A stretch of DNA of 64,000 nucleotides from Micromonospora chokoriensis. GTDB lineage: Bacteria > Actinomycetota > Actinomycetes > Mycobacteriales > Micromonosporaceae. The translations under genes and the position numbers were made by a program. The stretch is from positions 682,001 to 746,000 of the forward strand of contig NZ_JOAN01000001.1 in NCBI RefSeq assembly GCF_000718555.1, in the 5' to 3' direction. Below are positions 39,100 through 48,457 of the stretch, piece by piece; the first letter of the stretch is position 1; each line of letters opens with the position of its first letter. The notes under the pieces are model-generated. The model saw only the letters and a list, made by a program, of their open reading frames with translations. It was not told where the DNA came from and searched no databases.

Positions 39100-40527
39100 T
39101 CAGGGGCGACCCATGCCCCGGTACTCCCAGCCCGCCTGGGTCCACAGTGCCGGGTCCAGGCAGTTGCGGCCGTCGACGACCTTGCGGCCGTTGACCAGCT
39201 CGCCGAGGGCGACCGGGTCGGCGTTGCGGAAGTCGGCCCACTCGGTGAGGACGCAGACCAGGTCGGCGCCGCTGACCGCCTCGTTGATGCCGCTCTCGTA
39301 GGTCAGCTCGGGGACCGCGCGGCGGGCGTTCTCGGTGCCCTGCGGGTCGTACACGTGCACGTCGGCGCCGGCCTTGTGCAGCAGCGCGGCGACGGCGAGC
39401 GCCGGGGCGTCGCGGACGTCGTCGGTGTTGGGCTTGAAGGTGGCGCCGAGCACGGCGATCCGAGTGCCGGAGAAGTCCGGGCCGGCCGGGCCGGAGCGGC
39501 GGCCGAGCAGGTCCGCGGCGAGCTGGAGCACCCGGGTGCGCCGACGCAGGTTGATCAGGTCGACCTCGTGCAGGAAGCGCAGCGCCTCACCGGCGCCCAG
39601 CTCCTGCGCGCGGGCCTGGAAGGCCCGGATGTCCTTGGGCAGGCAGGCGCCGCCGAAGCCGAGGCCGGCCTGGAGGAACCGGTTGCCGATCCGCGGGTCG
39701 TAGCCGATCGCGCGGGCCAGCTGGGTCACATCGCCACCGGAGGCCTCGCAGACCTCGGCCATCGCGTTGATGAAGGAGATCTTGGTGGCGAGGAAGGCGT
39801 TCGCGGCGACCTTGACCAGCTCGGCGGTGGAGAAGTCGGTGACCACCAGGGGCACCTCGCGGTCCTCCGTGGCGGCCAGGTCGAAGACGCCCTTGTGCGC
39901 GGCGTAGAGCATGCCGTTGGCCCACTCGCTCTTGACGCCGACCACGATCCGGTTGGGCCGCAGGACGTCGTCGACGGCGAAGCCCTCCTGGAGGAACTCG
40001 GGGCTCCACGCCACCTCGACGTCCAGGTCGTTGGGGGTGTGCTTGCCGACGAGCTGCTCGACCCACTCGGCGGTGCCGACCGGCACGGTGGACTTGCCGA
40101 CGATCAACGCCTTGCGGGTCAGGTGCTGCGCGAGGCTGGTGACCGACGCCTCGACGTACGACAGGTCGGCGCCCATGCCGTCGGCCCGCTGCGGGGTGCC
40201 GACGCAGATGAAGTGCACGTCACCGAAGTCGGCGGTCTCGGCGATGTCGGTGCTGAACCGGAGGCGGCCGGCGGCGAGGTTGCGCCGGAGCAGCTCGTCC
40301 AGGCCGGGCTCGTGGATCGGCACCTGACCGGCGTTGAGCATTGCGATCTTGTCGGCGTCGACGTCGAACCCGAGTACCTCGTACCCCAGTTCCGCGTAGC
40401 AGATGGCGTACGTCGCACCGAGGTAGCCGGTCCCAAGGAACGTCACCCGCGGCCGGGGTGCGCCCGAGGGCGGGGTCACCGCGGCGATCGCGGGGGTCGG
40501 CTGGATGGTGGGGTAGGGGATCGTCAC
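39100..40527 (-). CDS. ugd: UDP-glucose 6-dehydrogenase
   Basis: A 475-residue enzyme that oxidises UDP-glucose to UDP-glucuronate, a precursor of surface polymers. The NAD fold is VTFLGTGYLGATYAICYAELGYEVLGFD and the catalytic cysteine is in GFGGACLPKDIRAF (near residue 295). The C-terminal UDP-binding part contains LGATFKPNTDDVRDAPAL. GTG start at 40527 after GGAG; longer in-frame starts upstream have atypical sequence. Divergent from the acyl-CoA dehydrogenase gene. Confidence 0.93.
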   Translation of the reverse strand: MTIPYPTIQPTPAIAAVTPPSGAPRPRVTFLGTGYLGATYAICYAELGYEVLGFDVDADKIAMLNAGQVPIHEPGLDELLRRNLAAGRLRFSTDIAETADFGDVHFICVGTPQRADGMGADLSYVEASVTSLAQHLTRKALIVGKSTVPVGTAEWVEQLVGKHTPNDLDVEVAWSPEFLQEGFAVDDVLRPNRIVVGVKSEWANGMLYAAHKGVFDLAATEDREVPLVVTDFSTAELVKVAANAFLATKISFINAMAEVCEASGGDVTQLARAIGYDPRIGNRFLQAGLGFGGACLPKDIRAFQARAQELGAGEALRFLHEVDLINLRRRTRVLQLAADLLGRRSGPAGPDFSGTRIAVLGATFKPNTDDVRDAPALAVAALLHKAGADVHVYDPQGTENARRAVPELTYESGINEAVSGADLVCVLTEWADFRNADPVALGELVNGRKVVDGRNCLDPALWTQAGWEYRGMGRP

Positions 40528-40777
40528 GCCTGTCTTCTCCGCTCGCACTGGCGTCGCGTCGTCGCGGCGCATTCTGCTGCGGCGCCTGGGCGGGGCACCG
40601 GAGGGTGGCTCACTGTCTCGGTCTCCATCATCGCCCAGCGCGTGAGGTGCACCATCCTGCCCATACCTACGCGCCGGTAACATCACCTGAACTGCAGTCG
40701 CTAGTCTTCAGTCTGCGCGGTCGGCGGTCAGGAGTCGTCACAGACTGCGCATGATAGCGGTGAAGGGGAGGGCCGAG

Positions 40778-41944
40778 ATGGCCGCAGGGGAGTCGTTCGA
40801 CGTCTACCGGTTGCCCGAGGAGCACCAGGCGATCCGGGAGGCGGTGCGTGCGGTCTGCGCCGCCAAGGTGGCTCCGCACGCCGCCGAGGCCGATGAGACC
40901 GGGGAATTCCCGAAGGCGTCCTACGACGCGCTGCGGGCGGCCGACTTCCACGCGCCGCACATCCCCGAGGAGTACGGCGGCGCGGGCGCTGACGCGCTGG
41001 CCACCGCCATCGTGATCGAGGAAGTGGCCCGTGCCTGCGCGTCCTCTTCGCTGATCCCGGCGGTGAACAAGCTCGGCACGATGCCGCTGCTGTTGTCCGG
41101 ATCCGCCGAGATCAAGAGTCGTTACCTGCCGCCGGTCGCGGCCGGCGACGCGATGTTCTCGTACTGCCTCTCCGAGCCGGAGGCGGGCAGCGACGCGGCG
41201 TCGATGACCACCAGAGCCGTACGTGACGCAGATCACTGGGTGCTCAACGGGGTGAAGCGCTGGATCACGAACGCCGGAGTGTCCGAGTTCTACACCGTCT
41301 TCGCCGTCACCGACCCGTCCGCCCGGTCCCGGGGCATCTCCGCCTTCGTGGTCGAGAAGTCCGATCCAGGGGTCAGCTTCGGTGCGCCGGAGAAGAAGCT
41401 CGGCATCAAGGGCTCGCCCACCCGCGAGGTCTACCTCGACAACGTACGGATCCCGGCCGACCGGATGATCGGCGCGGAGGGCACCGGCTTCGCCACCGCG
41501 ATGAAGACCCTGGACCACACCCGGGTCACCATTGCCGCGCAGGCCGTCGGGATCGCGCAGGGCGCGCTCGACTACGCCAAGGGGTACGTGGCCGAGCGTC
41601 GGCAGTTCGGCAAGGCGGTCGCCGAGTTCCAGGGGATCCAGTTCATGCTCGCCGACATGGGCATGAAGCTGGAGGCGGCCCGGCAGCTCACGTACGCGGC
41701 AGCCGGCAAGTCCGAGCGCGGCGACGCGGATCTCACCTACTTCGGCGCGGCGGCGAAGTGCTTCGCCTCGGACGCCGCCATGGAGATCACCACGGACGCG
41801 GTGCAGTTGCTCGGTGGTTACGGCTACACCCGCGACTACCCGGTCGAGCGGATGATGCGGGACGCCAAGATCACCCAGATCTACGAGGGCACCAACCAGG
41901 TGCAGCGGATCGTCATGGCCCGGCAGTTGCTGGCCGACGTCTAG
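40778..41944 (+). CDS. Acyl-CoA dehydrogenase
   Basis: A 388-residue flavoprotein that introduces the 2,3 double bond into acyl-CoA. Conserved stretches are [14 protein letters not shown] (substrate and FAD binding), RWITNAG, GRQ-type [10 protein letters not shown], the [39 protein letters not shown]-terminus and the catalytic Glu in YEGT. Specificity (short, medium or branched) is not evident. ATG at 40778 follows AGGGGAGGG. It ends six bases before a perfect palindromic hairpin. Confidence 0.92.
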   Translation: MAAGESFDVYRLPEEHQAIREAVRAVCAAKVAPHAAEADETGEFPKASYDALRAADFHAPHIPEEYGGAGADALATAIVIEEVARACASSSLIPAVNKLGTMPLLLSGSAEIKSRYLPPVAAGDAMFSYCLSEPEAGSDAASMTTRAVRDADHWVLNGVKRWITNAGVSEFYTVFAVTDPSARSRGISAFVVEKSDPGVSFGAPEKKLGIKGSPTREVYLDNVRIPADRMIGAEGTGFATAMKTLDHTRVTIAAQAVGIAQGALDYAKGYVAERRQFGKAVAEFQGIQFMLADMGMKLEAARQLTYAAAGKSERGDADLTYFGAAAKCFASDAAMEITTDAVQLLGGYGYTRDYPVERMMRDAKITQIYEGTNQVQRIVMARQLLADV

Positions 41945-41950
41945 GACGGG

Positions 41951-41982
41951 TTCCGGTGCTCCGGGATCCCGGAGCACCGGAA
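41951..41982. terminator. Perfect 32-bp palindrome between convergent genes
   Basis: A 16-bp arm (TTCCGGTGCTCCGGGA) followed immediately by its exact reverse complement. It occupies the 44-base gap between the acyl-CoA dehydrogenase stop and the stop of the convergent membrane protein gene. A bidirectional terminator is the simplest reading. Confidence 0.75.
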
Positions 41983-41988
41983 CGTCCG

Positions 41989-42603
41989 TCACCGATCGGG
42001 GCCGGTCTCGCTCACCGGCCGCACGGGGCAACCCCGCAGGGCGTACGCGAGCAGCCCGGTCACGGCCAGGATGACGGCACAGACGGTGGCGGCGGTGGTC
42101 CCGGCGGGTTGGATCAACCAGCCGGCAACCTGCATCTTCAGATCCCCGCTTGGCCCCATCATCGGCAGTACCGCGATGAGGGTCCAGGTCATCGGGGCGA
42201 TCCAGGCCAGGGCGGCACCCAGCACCGTGGCGCCGAGCGCGGTGAGCCCGAGTAGCCCGGCGGTGTTGCGCAGCACGAGGGCGAACGGCTCGTAGCGCGT
42301 GTCGGTGATCGTGCTGAGGGACAACAGCGCGGTGATCACCCCGGCGGCGAGCAGCAGGTGCCCGGCGCGGCGTACCGGCCAGTTGACCGCCATGGTGTGG
42401 TCGAGGGCGTCGTCGGCACCGTTGAGGGTGGTGCCGACCGCGACCGCCGCCAGCATGATGGCGAGGCTGGCCGTCCGGGCGCTGATGGTCGTCGAGTCGG
42501 TGTAGGCCAGCGACAGCGCCCACATCAGCACGATCAGAGCGGTCACGGTGGCCAGGGCGAGGGGGACGCGGCGCGAGCGCAGGTGCAGCTGGAGCCACCT
42601 CAC
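41989..42603 (-). CDS. Membrane protein, last gene of the sigma/ABC operon
   Basis: A 204-residue protein with about five membrane helices after a basic start (WLQLHLRSRR). No enzyme motif is seen. Its GTG overlaps the stop of the 462-residue membrane protein (GTGA). The two together probably form the membrane part of the ABC transporter whose ATPase is two genes upstream. Confidence 0.75.
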   Translation of the reverse strand: MRWLQLHLRSRRVPLALATVTALIVLMWALSLAYTDSTTISARTASLAIMLAAVAVGTTLNGADDALDHTMAVNWPVRRAGHLLLAAGVITALLSLSTITDTRYEPFALVLRNTAGLLGLTALGATVLGAALAWIAPMTWTLIAVLPMMGPSGDLKMQVAGWLIQPAGTTAATVCAVILAVTGLLAYALRGCPVRPVSETGPDR

Positions 42604-43988
42604 GGCTGGTCCGCCGGCAGGATCGACACCAGCTCGTCGTCCCGGCAGGCCAGTGCGCCCTCGCGGGCCGCTCCCATCCGACGTTGCTGCTCGGCCTCCG
42701 GAAGGCTCACCAGCGCCTGGTACGCGCTCTGCAGCCGTGCCATCTCCGTGGGATGCCAGCCGGACTGCGGGGCGGGTGGGCGACCAATCAGCCAGGCGGC
42801 GGCGACCATCCGGGCCCGGTACACCTCGCCGCTGATCGACTGCTCGGCGCACTCCTGCTGCCAGGCAGCCTCCAGCAGGGACGGCAGGAAGTAGTCGCCG
42901 GACAGGTCGGCGTGCCCGCCGCGGTCGATCGTGGGAGTCTCGAAGACGATCGTGTCGGGGGAGTGCCGGGCCGGTGCCGTGTGCGGGTCCAGCCGCGCCC
43001 AGTAGTCGACCTGTCGGGTCTCCACCGCCCGGGCGGGTGCGTTGGGCAGCTTCGCCGCCATCATGGCGAGCGCCTGGCGGGCGGGGCCGACGACGTCGGG
43101 CAGCAGCGCCGCGTGCGCCCGCGTCACGCAGACCTGCGGGCCGTCGTCGTCGCAGACCAGCTCGATGGCGACCGGGTCGACGACCGCCGCCCCGCGGGCT
43201 CCGCCGACGGGCAGGAGCGGTAGGGCGACCGCGACGCCGAGCACCGCCGGGAGCAGGGCGAACGCGATGGCGCGGCGACGGCCCGCGCCGAGCAGCAGCA
43301 GGCCGGTCGCGGCCAGGGACACCAGCCACAGCGCCTGGAGCAGGCTGACCGACGTCGCGACCGTCTGGAAGTCGTCCAGGCCGGTGAAGGTCGGTACGAG
43401 TAGCACCGCTGCCGGTTCCGGCCGGAAGTACGTGAGATCCGTGCTCATCGCGGGCGACGTGACGAACTCCGGAACCAACCCCACCAGGACGAAACCGACC
43501 ACGGCGAGGATCGGTGCGGTGATCACCCGGGGCACGGCCCGGCCGGCGGCCATGCCCAGCCAACCCGCGGCGATCAGCGCCAGCACGCCGACCGCGGTGA
43601 CCGCGATCGTCGCGCTCGGGAAGTATCCCGACGTCGGCACCACCCATCCGGCCGCGATGAGGAAGACCAAGAGGTACGCGGTCACCACCGAGACCGCGAG
43701 AGCGCTGGCGCTCGGGATGACGCGCTGCCACCGCGGCCGGACGGTGCTGGCGAACAACTCGTTGACGCGGTAGCGCGCGTCGCGCTGCCCCATCCACGCC
43801 CCACCGGCCAGCGCGAGCGGCAGCAGCACCATCAGCATGGACCGGCCTATCACCGCCAGCTGCATCCACCGCCCCGCGAAGAACTGGGTGGACGACAGCA
43901 GCAGCGCTGCGCCGGTCACCAGCAACAACAGGGCGGTGCCCAGCGCCGCCGAACGGCGCAGCTCGATGCGCAGGATGCGTCCCGTCAT
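42600..43988 (-). CDS. ABC-2-like membrane protein with large soluble domain
   Basis: A 462-residue protein. Six membrane helices in the N-terminal 270 residues (first at about 13-33) are followed by a soluble C-terminal domain rich in Ala and Pro, near WARLDPHTAPARHSPDTIVF. A likely permease subunit for the preceding ATPase. ATG overlaps the ATPase stop (ATGA). Its substrate is unknown. Confidence 0.75.
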   Translation of the reverse strand: MTGRILRIELRRSAALGTALLLLVTGAALLLSSTQFFAGRWMQLAVIGRSMLMVLLPLALAGGAWMGQRDARYRVNELFASTVRPRWQRVIPSASALAVSVVTAYLLVFLIAAGWVVPTSGYFPSATIAVTAVGVLALIAAGWLGMAAGRAVPRVITAPILAVVGFVLVGLVPEFVTSPAMSTDLTYFRPEPAAVLLVPTFTGLDDFQTVATSVSLLQALWLVSLAATGLLLLGAGRRRAIAFALLPAVLGVAVALPLLPVGGARGAAVVDPVAIELVCDDDGPQVCVTRAHAALLPDVVGPARQALAMMAAKLPNAPARAVETRQVDYWARLDPHTAPARHSPDTIVFETPTIDRGGHADLSGDYFLPSLLEAAWQQECAEQSISGEVYRARMVAAAWLIGRPPAPQSGWHPTEMARLQSAYQALVSLPEAEQQRRMGAAREGALACRDDELVSILPADQP

Positions 43989-44788
43989 GCCGACACCCGC
44001 CCACGGTAGGCGCGCAGCAGCGACGAGTAGCCGCGTTCGGTGGCGCTGTCGCCGGCGTCGCCGGCCCCGCCCTGCTCGGTCAACTGCCCGGTGGTGCCCT
44101 GCCACACCAACCGGCCCTCACTGATCAGCACCACGTCGGAGCAGGCCACCGCGACGTCCTCGACCAGGTGAGTGGAGACGAGTATGCAGCTGTCCAGGCC
44201 GATCTCCCGCAACAACTCGCGGAAGTCGAGGCGCTGCTCCGGGTCCAGGCCGACCGTCGGCTCGTCGAGCAGCAGCACCGCCGGGTCGTTGACGATCGCC
44301 TGGGCGATGCCGGCGCGGCGCAGCATTCCGCCGGAGAGCGTCTTCATCCGGGAGTCGGCGCGGTCGGTCAGGCCCACCCGTTCGACGGCCCGCTGCACCG
44401 CGCCGGGGATGGCTGCCTTCGGCATCTCCTTGAGCCAGGCGATGTACTCGACGAACTCCCGGACCGTGAAGCGCGGGTAGAAGCCGAAGTGCTGCGGCAG
44501 GTAGCCCAGGCCGCGGCGCACCTGACGGAGGTCGGCGTTGCCGGTGACCTCGCCGCCGAGCAGGGTCAGCCGCCCACCGGCCGGCTTCAGCACCGTGGCC
44601 AGGGCTCGCATCAACGTCGTCTTTCCGGCGCCGTTGGGGCCGAGCAGCCCGTGCACACCGGTGCCCAACCTCAGGTCGAGCTCGTTGACCGCGAGGTGTC
44701 GGCCGGCTCGGACCTGCAACTTCTCGGTGTGCACCGCCCACGGATAGGTGGACGGCGCGGTCTCCGCCACGCTGACCGTACGCATCAT
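43985..44788 (-). CDS. ABC transporter ATP-binding protein
   Basis: A 267-residue ATPase. Walker A GPNGAGKTTLMR is at residues 50-61, the signature is TLSGGMLRRAGIAQA, Walker B is VLLLDEPTVGLDPE and the switch His is in VSTHLVEDV. The family is that of ABC-2 type exporters. The ATG at 44788 (a second ATG follows at once) overlaps the stop of the anti-sigma-like gene. Confidence 0.92.
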   Translation of the reverse strand: MMRTVSVAETAPSTYPWAVHTEKLQVRAGRHLAVNELDLRLGTGVHGLLGPNGAGKTTLMRALATVLKPAGGRLTLLGGEVTGNADLRQVRRGLGYLPQHFGFYPRFTVREFVEYIAWLKEMPKAAIPGAVQRAVERVGLTDRADSRMKTLSGGMLRRAGIAQAIVNDPAVLLLDEPTVGLDPEQRLDFRELLREIGLDSCILVSTHLVEDVAVACSDVVLISEGRLVWQGTTGQLTEQGGAGDAGDSATERGYSSLLRAYRGRVSA

Positions 44789-45603
44789 GATCTCTCCATT
44801 CGGCCCTGGCTCGATGTCGTGTTCAGAAGGTGCGGCCGTCGTCGGGCTTGCATGAGCACGACGGCCGTCAACGCCACGGTGGTGAGCGCCCACCCGGGCA
44901 GGCTGTTGCCGGTGAGGATCGCCGGGAGTCGTCCGTCGGCGAGGCTCGGCGCGACGACGCCGGCGCACCAGGTGAGCGCCAACGCGAGCGCGGCGCGGTC
45001 GACCCCCACCACCGTGCCCAGCGCCAACGTGCCGGCGGTGAAGCCCAGGACTGGCAGCAACCAGAGCCCGGGGGAGTGCCCGGTGACCCAGCCCGCCACC
45101 GCCAGCACCGGCATGACCGCCGACAGCACCCCCAGCGTGCGGCGCATCAGCAGCGGTAAGCCGGTGCGGGGCATGGTGGCCGTCAGTTCCCAGGCCGGGT
45201 CGACACGCCGGCTCCAGACCGCTGCCACCGGCAGCAGCGGCGCCACCGGCGCGACAAGCAGCACCAGCGACGGCAGACTGTCGAAGGTCCACTCGAACAG
45301 GGCTGCGGCAAGCATCAGCCCGGTGGCGGTGACCAGCCAGGGCAGGACCCGTGCGGCGACCCCGGTGCGTCGCAGCCGGTGGCGGCGTACCGGAGCAGGG
45401 CCGGCGGCGATTCCGCTGGCGATCCCGTCCGCAACCCGGTCCAGCAGGTTCTGCGTACCCGGGTCGACGGCGTCGGCCAGCACCGCTCGGCAGGCCGCGC
45501 AGGTCTCCAGGTGCGCCTCGACCGCCCAGATGGTCGTGTCGTCGACGACGGCACCACCGGAGGCGTACCGGGAGATGAGGGCGGGTGTCGGGTGAGTGGT
45601 CAT
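44785..45603 (-). CDS. Zinc-finger (zf-HC2) membrane anti-sigma-like protein with TTA codon
   Basis: A 272-residue protein. The N-terminal zinc-finger motif of anti-sigma factors is visible as HLETCAACRAVL (residues 31-42, HxxxCxxC), and about six membrane helices follow from residue 85. It is encoded directly after an ECF sigma gene with an ATGA overlap, so it is the likely anti-sigma factor. Codon 149 is TTA (plus-strand 45157-45159), which makes its translation possibly dependent on the bldA-type tRNA. Full-length synthesis may therefore be limited in vegetative growth. Confidence 0.82.
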   Translation of the reverse strand: MTTHPTPALISRYASGGAVVDDTTIWAVEAHLETCAACRAVLADAVDPGTQNLLDRVADGIASGIAAGPAPVRRHRLRRTGVAARVLPWLVTATGLMLAAALFEWTFDSLPSLVLLVAPVAPLLPVAAVWSRRVDPAWELTATMPRTGLPLLMRRTLGVLSAVMPVLAVAGWVTGHSPGLWLLPVLGFTAGTLALGTVVGVDRAALALALTWCAGVVAPSLADGRLPAILTGNSLPGWALTTVALTAVVLMQARRRPHLLNTTSSQGRMERS

Positions 45604-46151
45604 GACAGCGCCTCCCGGAGGGCGATTCGGGCCCGTCGGGCCCGGGTCTTCACGGTCCCCTCCGGCATGCCGAGCAGCAGTGCGGTCTCCCGCGCGGTCA
45701 ACCCGTCGAGGACCATCGCGCGCAGCACCTGACGCAGCTCCGCCGGCAGCGCGTGCAGGGCCTGCTCCAGGTTGGCGTCCATCCCGTCGGCCAACGCCTC
45801 GTCCTCGGCCGCCGGTGCCACGGTCTCGAAGGTCTGCACCGACGGGATCCGCTCCCGTCGGGCCCGGTGGCGGAACGCGTCGATCAGCCGGTGCGCGGCG
45901 ATCGTCCACAGCCAGCCCACCGCGCTGCCGGAGGTGGAAGACTGCGCCTGGCTGCCGGCCGACCGCCAGACCGCCAGGTACGTCTCCTGCAGCACCTCGG
46001 CCACCACGTCCTCGTCGGCGCAGCGCCGGCGCAGTCGCGCGGTCAGCCAGGGTGCGGTACGCCGGTACAACGCGTCGAACGCGCGCCGATCGCCCCGAGC
46101 GACGCGGCGAAGGAGTTCACCCTCGTCGAGCCCGTCCAGACTTCGTTTCAC
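45600..46151 (-). CDS. ECF-type RNA polymerase sigma factor
   Basis: A 183-residue sigma-70 family factor (or 215 residues from an upstream GTG at 46247). Region 2 has RRAFDALYRRTAPWLTARLRRRC...DEDVVAEVLQETYLAVWR, and region 4 ends in ALHALPAELRQVLRAMVLDGLTARETALLLGMPEGTVKTRARRARIAL, a typical helix-turn-helix. No strong ribosome site precedes any start; GTG 46151 gives a normal ECF length. A CRP-type palindrome (46196-46211) is about 45 bases upstream. It starts a chain of five overlapping genes. Confidence 0.85.
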   Translation of the reverse strand: MKRSLDGLDEGELLRRVARGDRRAFDALYRRTAPWLTARLRRRCADEDVVAEVLQETYLAVWRSAGSQAQSSTSGSAVGWLWTIAAHRLIDAFRHRARRERIPSVQTFETVAPAAEDEALADGMDANLEQALHALPAELRQVLRAMVLDGLTARETALLLGMPEGTVKTRARRARIALREALS

Positions 46152-46195
46152 ACCAGGCAAGACGACACGTACCTCGGCTCTGGTTCTGACTCCAC

Positions 46196-46211
46196 TGTGA
46201 CTTCGGTCACA
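46196..46211. promoter_or_regulatory. CRP/GlxR-type palindrome upstream of the sigma gene
   Basis: TGTGACTTCGGTCACA is an exact TGTGA-N6-TCACA palindrome, the consensus of cAMP-receptor family regulators (CRP, GlxR/Cmr). It sits in the divergent region between the sigma factor gene and the MFS exporter, closer to the sigma gene. Confidence 0.65.
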
Positions 46212-46407
46212 TGTTGCCTGGCCAGCCGAGGCTGCGTGACTCCCCACACAACGGGAACGTCACACGCCGCCGAGGTGTTGCCGAGCGAGAGGATCACCCT
46301 CGGATGATCGCCCGCACCCGGCCACCCCCGCCACGACCCCCTGCCTCGTCACGTTCACGCTGCGCCGCCGCTCGTGACGACGCACCAGCTTCCGCAGAGA
46401 GATCGAG

Positions 46408-47700
46408 ATGATGAAGCAGTTGGTGGAGAAGACCGGCCCCGATGATGCCGTCGCGCCAGAGGTGCTGCCCGGCGACCTGATGACCAACCGCCAGCGGGCG
46501 CAACTCGTCCTCGTGCTGGGTGCCCTGATCGCGATCGGGCCGTTGACCATCGACATGTACCTGCCCGCGCTGCCCGCCATCACGGCGGGCCTGCAGACCA
46601 CCGAGACCGCGGTGCAGTTGACGCTGACCGGCACGCTCGTCGGCCTCGCGTTGGGCCAGTTGCTGATCGGCCCGCTCTCCGACGTGGTCGGGCGGCGGAT
46701 GCCGCTGCTGGCTGGGCTGGCCGCGCACATCGTGGCATCCGTGCTGTGCGTCTTCGCGCCTAACATCGAGGTGCTCGGCGGGTTGCGCGTACTCCAGGGG
46801 CTCGGCGTCGCGGCCGCCACCGTGGTCGCGACGGCCGTGGTCCGCGACCTGTTCAGCGGTGCCTCCTTCGCCCGGATCTTCTCCCGGCTGATGCTCGTCA
46901 TGGGCCTGGCGCCCATCCTCGCGCCGACCCTGGGCAGCGGCCTGCTGAGCTGGACCGAGTGGCGGGGCGTCTTCGCGGCGTTGGCGGTGCTGGGCGTGCT
47001 GCTGATCGTCGTGGCCGCGTTCCGGCTCCCGGAGACCCTTCCGGTGGCGCGTCGGCGACACGGTGGAGTGAGCGCCACCCTGCGCGACTACCGGGGGTTG
47101 CTCAACGACCGGGCGTTCGTCGGCCTGGTGTTGGTCGCCGGGCTGGCGATGGCGGCCCTGTTCGCGTACGTCTCGGGTTCGTCGTTCGTGCTCCAGCAGG
47201 AGTACGGCCTCGACGAGCAGCAGTTCGGCATCGCCTTCGGGGCCGGCGCGGTGGGTCTGATCGCGGCCACCCAGTTCAACGTGCGGCTGCTGCGCCGCTA
47301 CACCCCGCAGCAGATCCTGGTCAGCGCCCTGATCGCCGGAACGGTGGCCGGCCTGCTGCTGGTCATGTTCGCGGCGACCGGAGTCGGTGGCCTGGGCACC
47401 CTGCTCGCGTCACTGTGGCTGGTCCTGGCCGCCGCAGGCCTCGCCCTGCCGAACGCTCCGGCGCTGGCCATGAGCCGGCACAGCGAGGCCGCTGGCACTG
47501 CCGCGGCGCTGCTCGGCGCGGTGCAGTTCGGCATCGGTGCGCTGTCGGCACCACTGGCCGGTCTGTTCGGCACCGGGAGCGTGCCGATGGCGATCGTCAT
47601 CGCGGGCGGCATGGCCGCCGCGCTTATCGTCATGCTCCTCGTCGTCCCCCGTGCCCGCCTCGGCACCGTCGACCCGGAGCTCGCGGTCGCGCTGCACTAG
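46408..47700 (+). CDS. Bcr/CflA family drug exporter (MFS)
   Basis: A 430-residue transporter with twelve membrane helices. The start of the conserved part, GPLTIDMYLPALPAI, and the motif A loop GPLSDVVGRRMPLLAG identify the Bcr/CflA group of multidrug exporters. The motif C region LAPILAPTLGSGLL is present. ATG at 46408 follows GAGAGA; the next codon is also ATG. The gap to the divergent sigma gene holds the CRP-type site. A convergent hairpin follows the stop. Confidence 0.9.
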   Translation: MMKQLVEKTGPDDAVAPEVLPGDLMTNRQRAQLVLVLGALIAIGPLTIDMYLPALPAITAGLQTTETAVQLTLTGTLVGLALGQLLIGPLSDVVGRRMPLLAGLAAHIVASVLCVFAPNIEVLGGLRVLQGLGVAAATVVATAVVRDLFSGASFARIFSRLMLVMGLAPILAPTLGSGLLSWTEWRGVFAALAVLGVLLIVVAAFRLPETLPVARRRHGGVSATLRDYRGLLNDRAFVGLVLVAGLAMAALFAYVSGSSFVLQQEYGLDEQQFGIAFGAGAVGLIAATQFNVRLLRRYTPQQILVSALIAGTVAGLLLVMFAATGVGGLGTLLASLWLVLAAAGLALPNAPALAMSRHSEAAGTAAALLGAVQFGIGALSAPLAGLFGTGSVPMAIVIAGGMAAALIVMLLVVPRARLGTVDPELAVALH

Positions 47701-47731
47701 TGACCTGGCGGTCACTGGTGCAGGAGAGAGA

Positions 47732-47757
47732 GGGCGGGCCGGTCACCCGGCCCGCCC
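47732..47757. terminator. Hairpin between convergent MFS and membrane protein genes
   Basis: An 11-bp perfect stem (47732-47742 with 47747-47757) with a 4-base loop, located between the MFS stop and the stop of the minus-strand gene, 6 bases from the latter. It can end transcripts of either strand. Confidence 0.65.
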
Positions 47758-47762
47758 GACGA

Positions 47763-48434
47763 TCAGTGGTTCTCTTTGGTGTCCTCGGGACGCGGCTGAC
47801 CGCGCGGTGGGGCGGACCAGGGCGATTCGCCACCCACCCGGCGGGGCAGCGGTTCGGTAGGTGTCGAGTCGGCTGGGTAACCCAGAGTGAGGGGTGCGGT
47901 GTCGCGCTCCGCAGGCGCGGTGGACGGCCAGTCGGTCAACGTGAAGTCGTCGTTGCGTGGGCCTCCGTCCGACGCGGGGGTGGTCGCGGGGGCCGAAACG
48001 GGCGTCGGGATCGGCCACTGCCGCCAACGCTGCTGGCTGAAGGTCGCCATCAGCAGCAGCAGGCCGACCAGGAAGAGCGTGCCGTTCTCCACGGGCAGCC
48101 GCAGCGGCAGCGGATCGCCGAACACCTTCCACTCGTGCGGGATCGCGTCCCGCACCGCGAAGGGTGCCACGAACATCCCGATGTACGGGGTGACCAGCAG
48201 CGCCCCGGCCGCCAGCGGGCCCAGCGGCGAGAAGCGCAGCGTGCCGAGCACGCCCAGCAGGATCCCGCCGACGCCGAGGTACACGGCCGGCTCGATCAGG
48301 TTGGCGGTGTTGAATGTGCCGATCTCCACCCAGCGGTCGACCGTCCGGCTCGACCCGTCCTGCCCCAGTGTGACGAGCACCCAGGTGATGGGCGCCACCA
48401 CCAGCCCGGCGAGGAAGCTCCAGAGATGTCGCAT
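47763..48434 (-). CDS. Hypothetical membrane protein with proline-rich tail
   Basis: A 223-residue protein with four membrane helices (first at about residues 4-24) in the first 140 residues and a disordered Pro/Thr-rich tail (TEPLPRRVGGESPW). No catalytic motif. It is divergent from the thioesterase gene 23 bases away. Function unknown. Confidence 0.7.
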   Translation of the reverse strand: MRHLWSFLAGLVVAPITWVLVTLGQDGSSRTVDRWVEIGTFNTANLIEPAVYLGVGGILLGVLGTLRFSPLGPLAAGALLVTPYIGMFVAPFAVRDAIPHEWKVFGDPLPLRLPVENGTLFLVGLLLLMATFSQQRWRQWPIPTPVSAPATTPASDGGPRNDDFTLTDWPSTAPAERDTAPLTLGYPADSTPTEPLPRRVGGESPWSAPPRGQPRPEDTKENH

Positions 48435-48457
48435 CCGCGCACCGTACCGTTTTCGAC

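Noticed and set aside
40700..40745. CAGTCTG/CAGACTG inverted pair before the acyl-CoA dehydrogenase
   Set aside because: Only 7-bp arms about 25 bases apart. Such pairs occur by chance in this base composition, so no operator is called.
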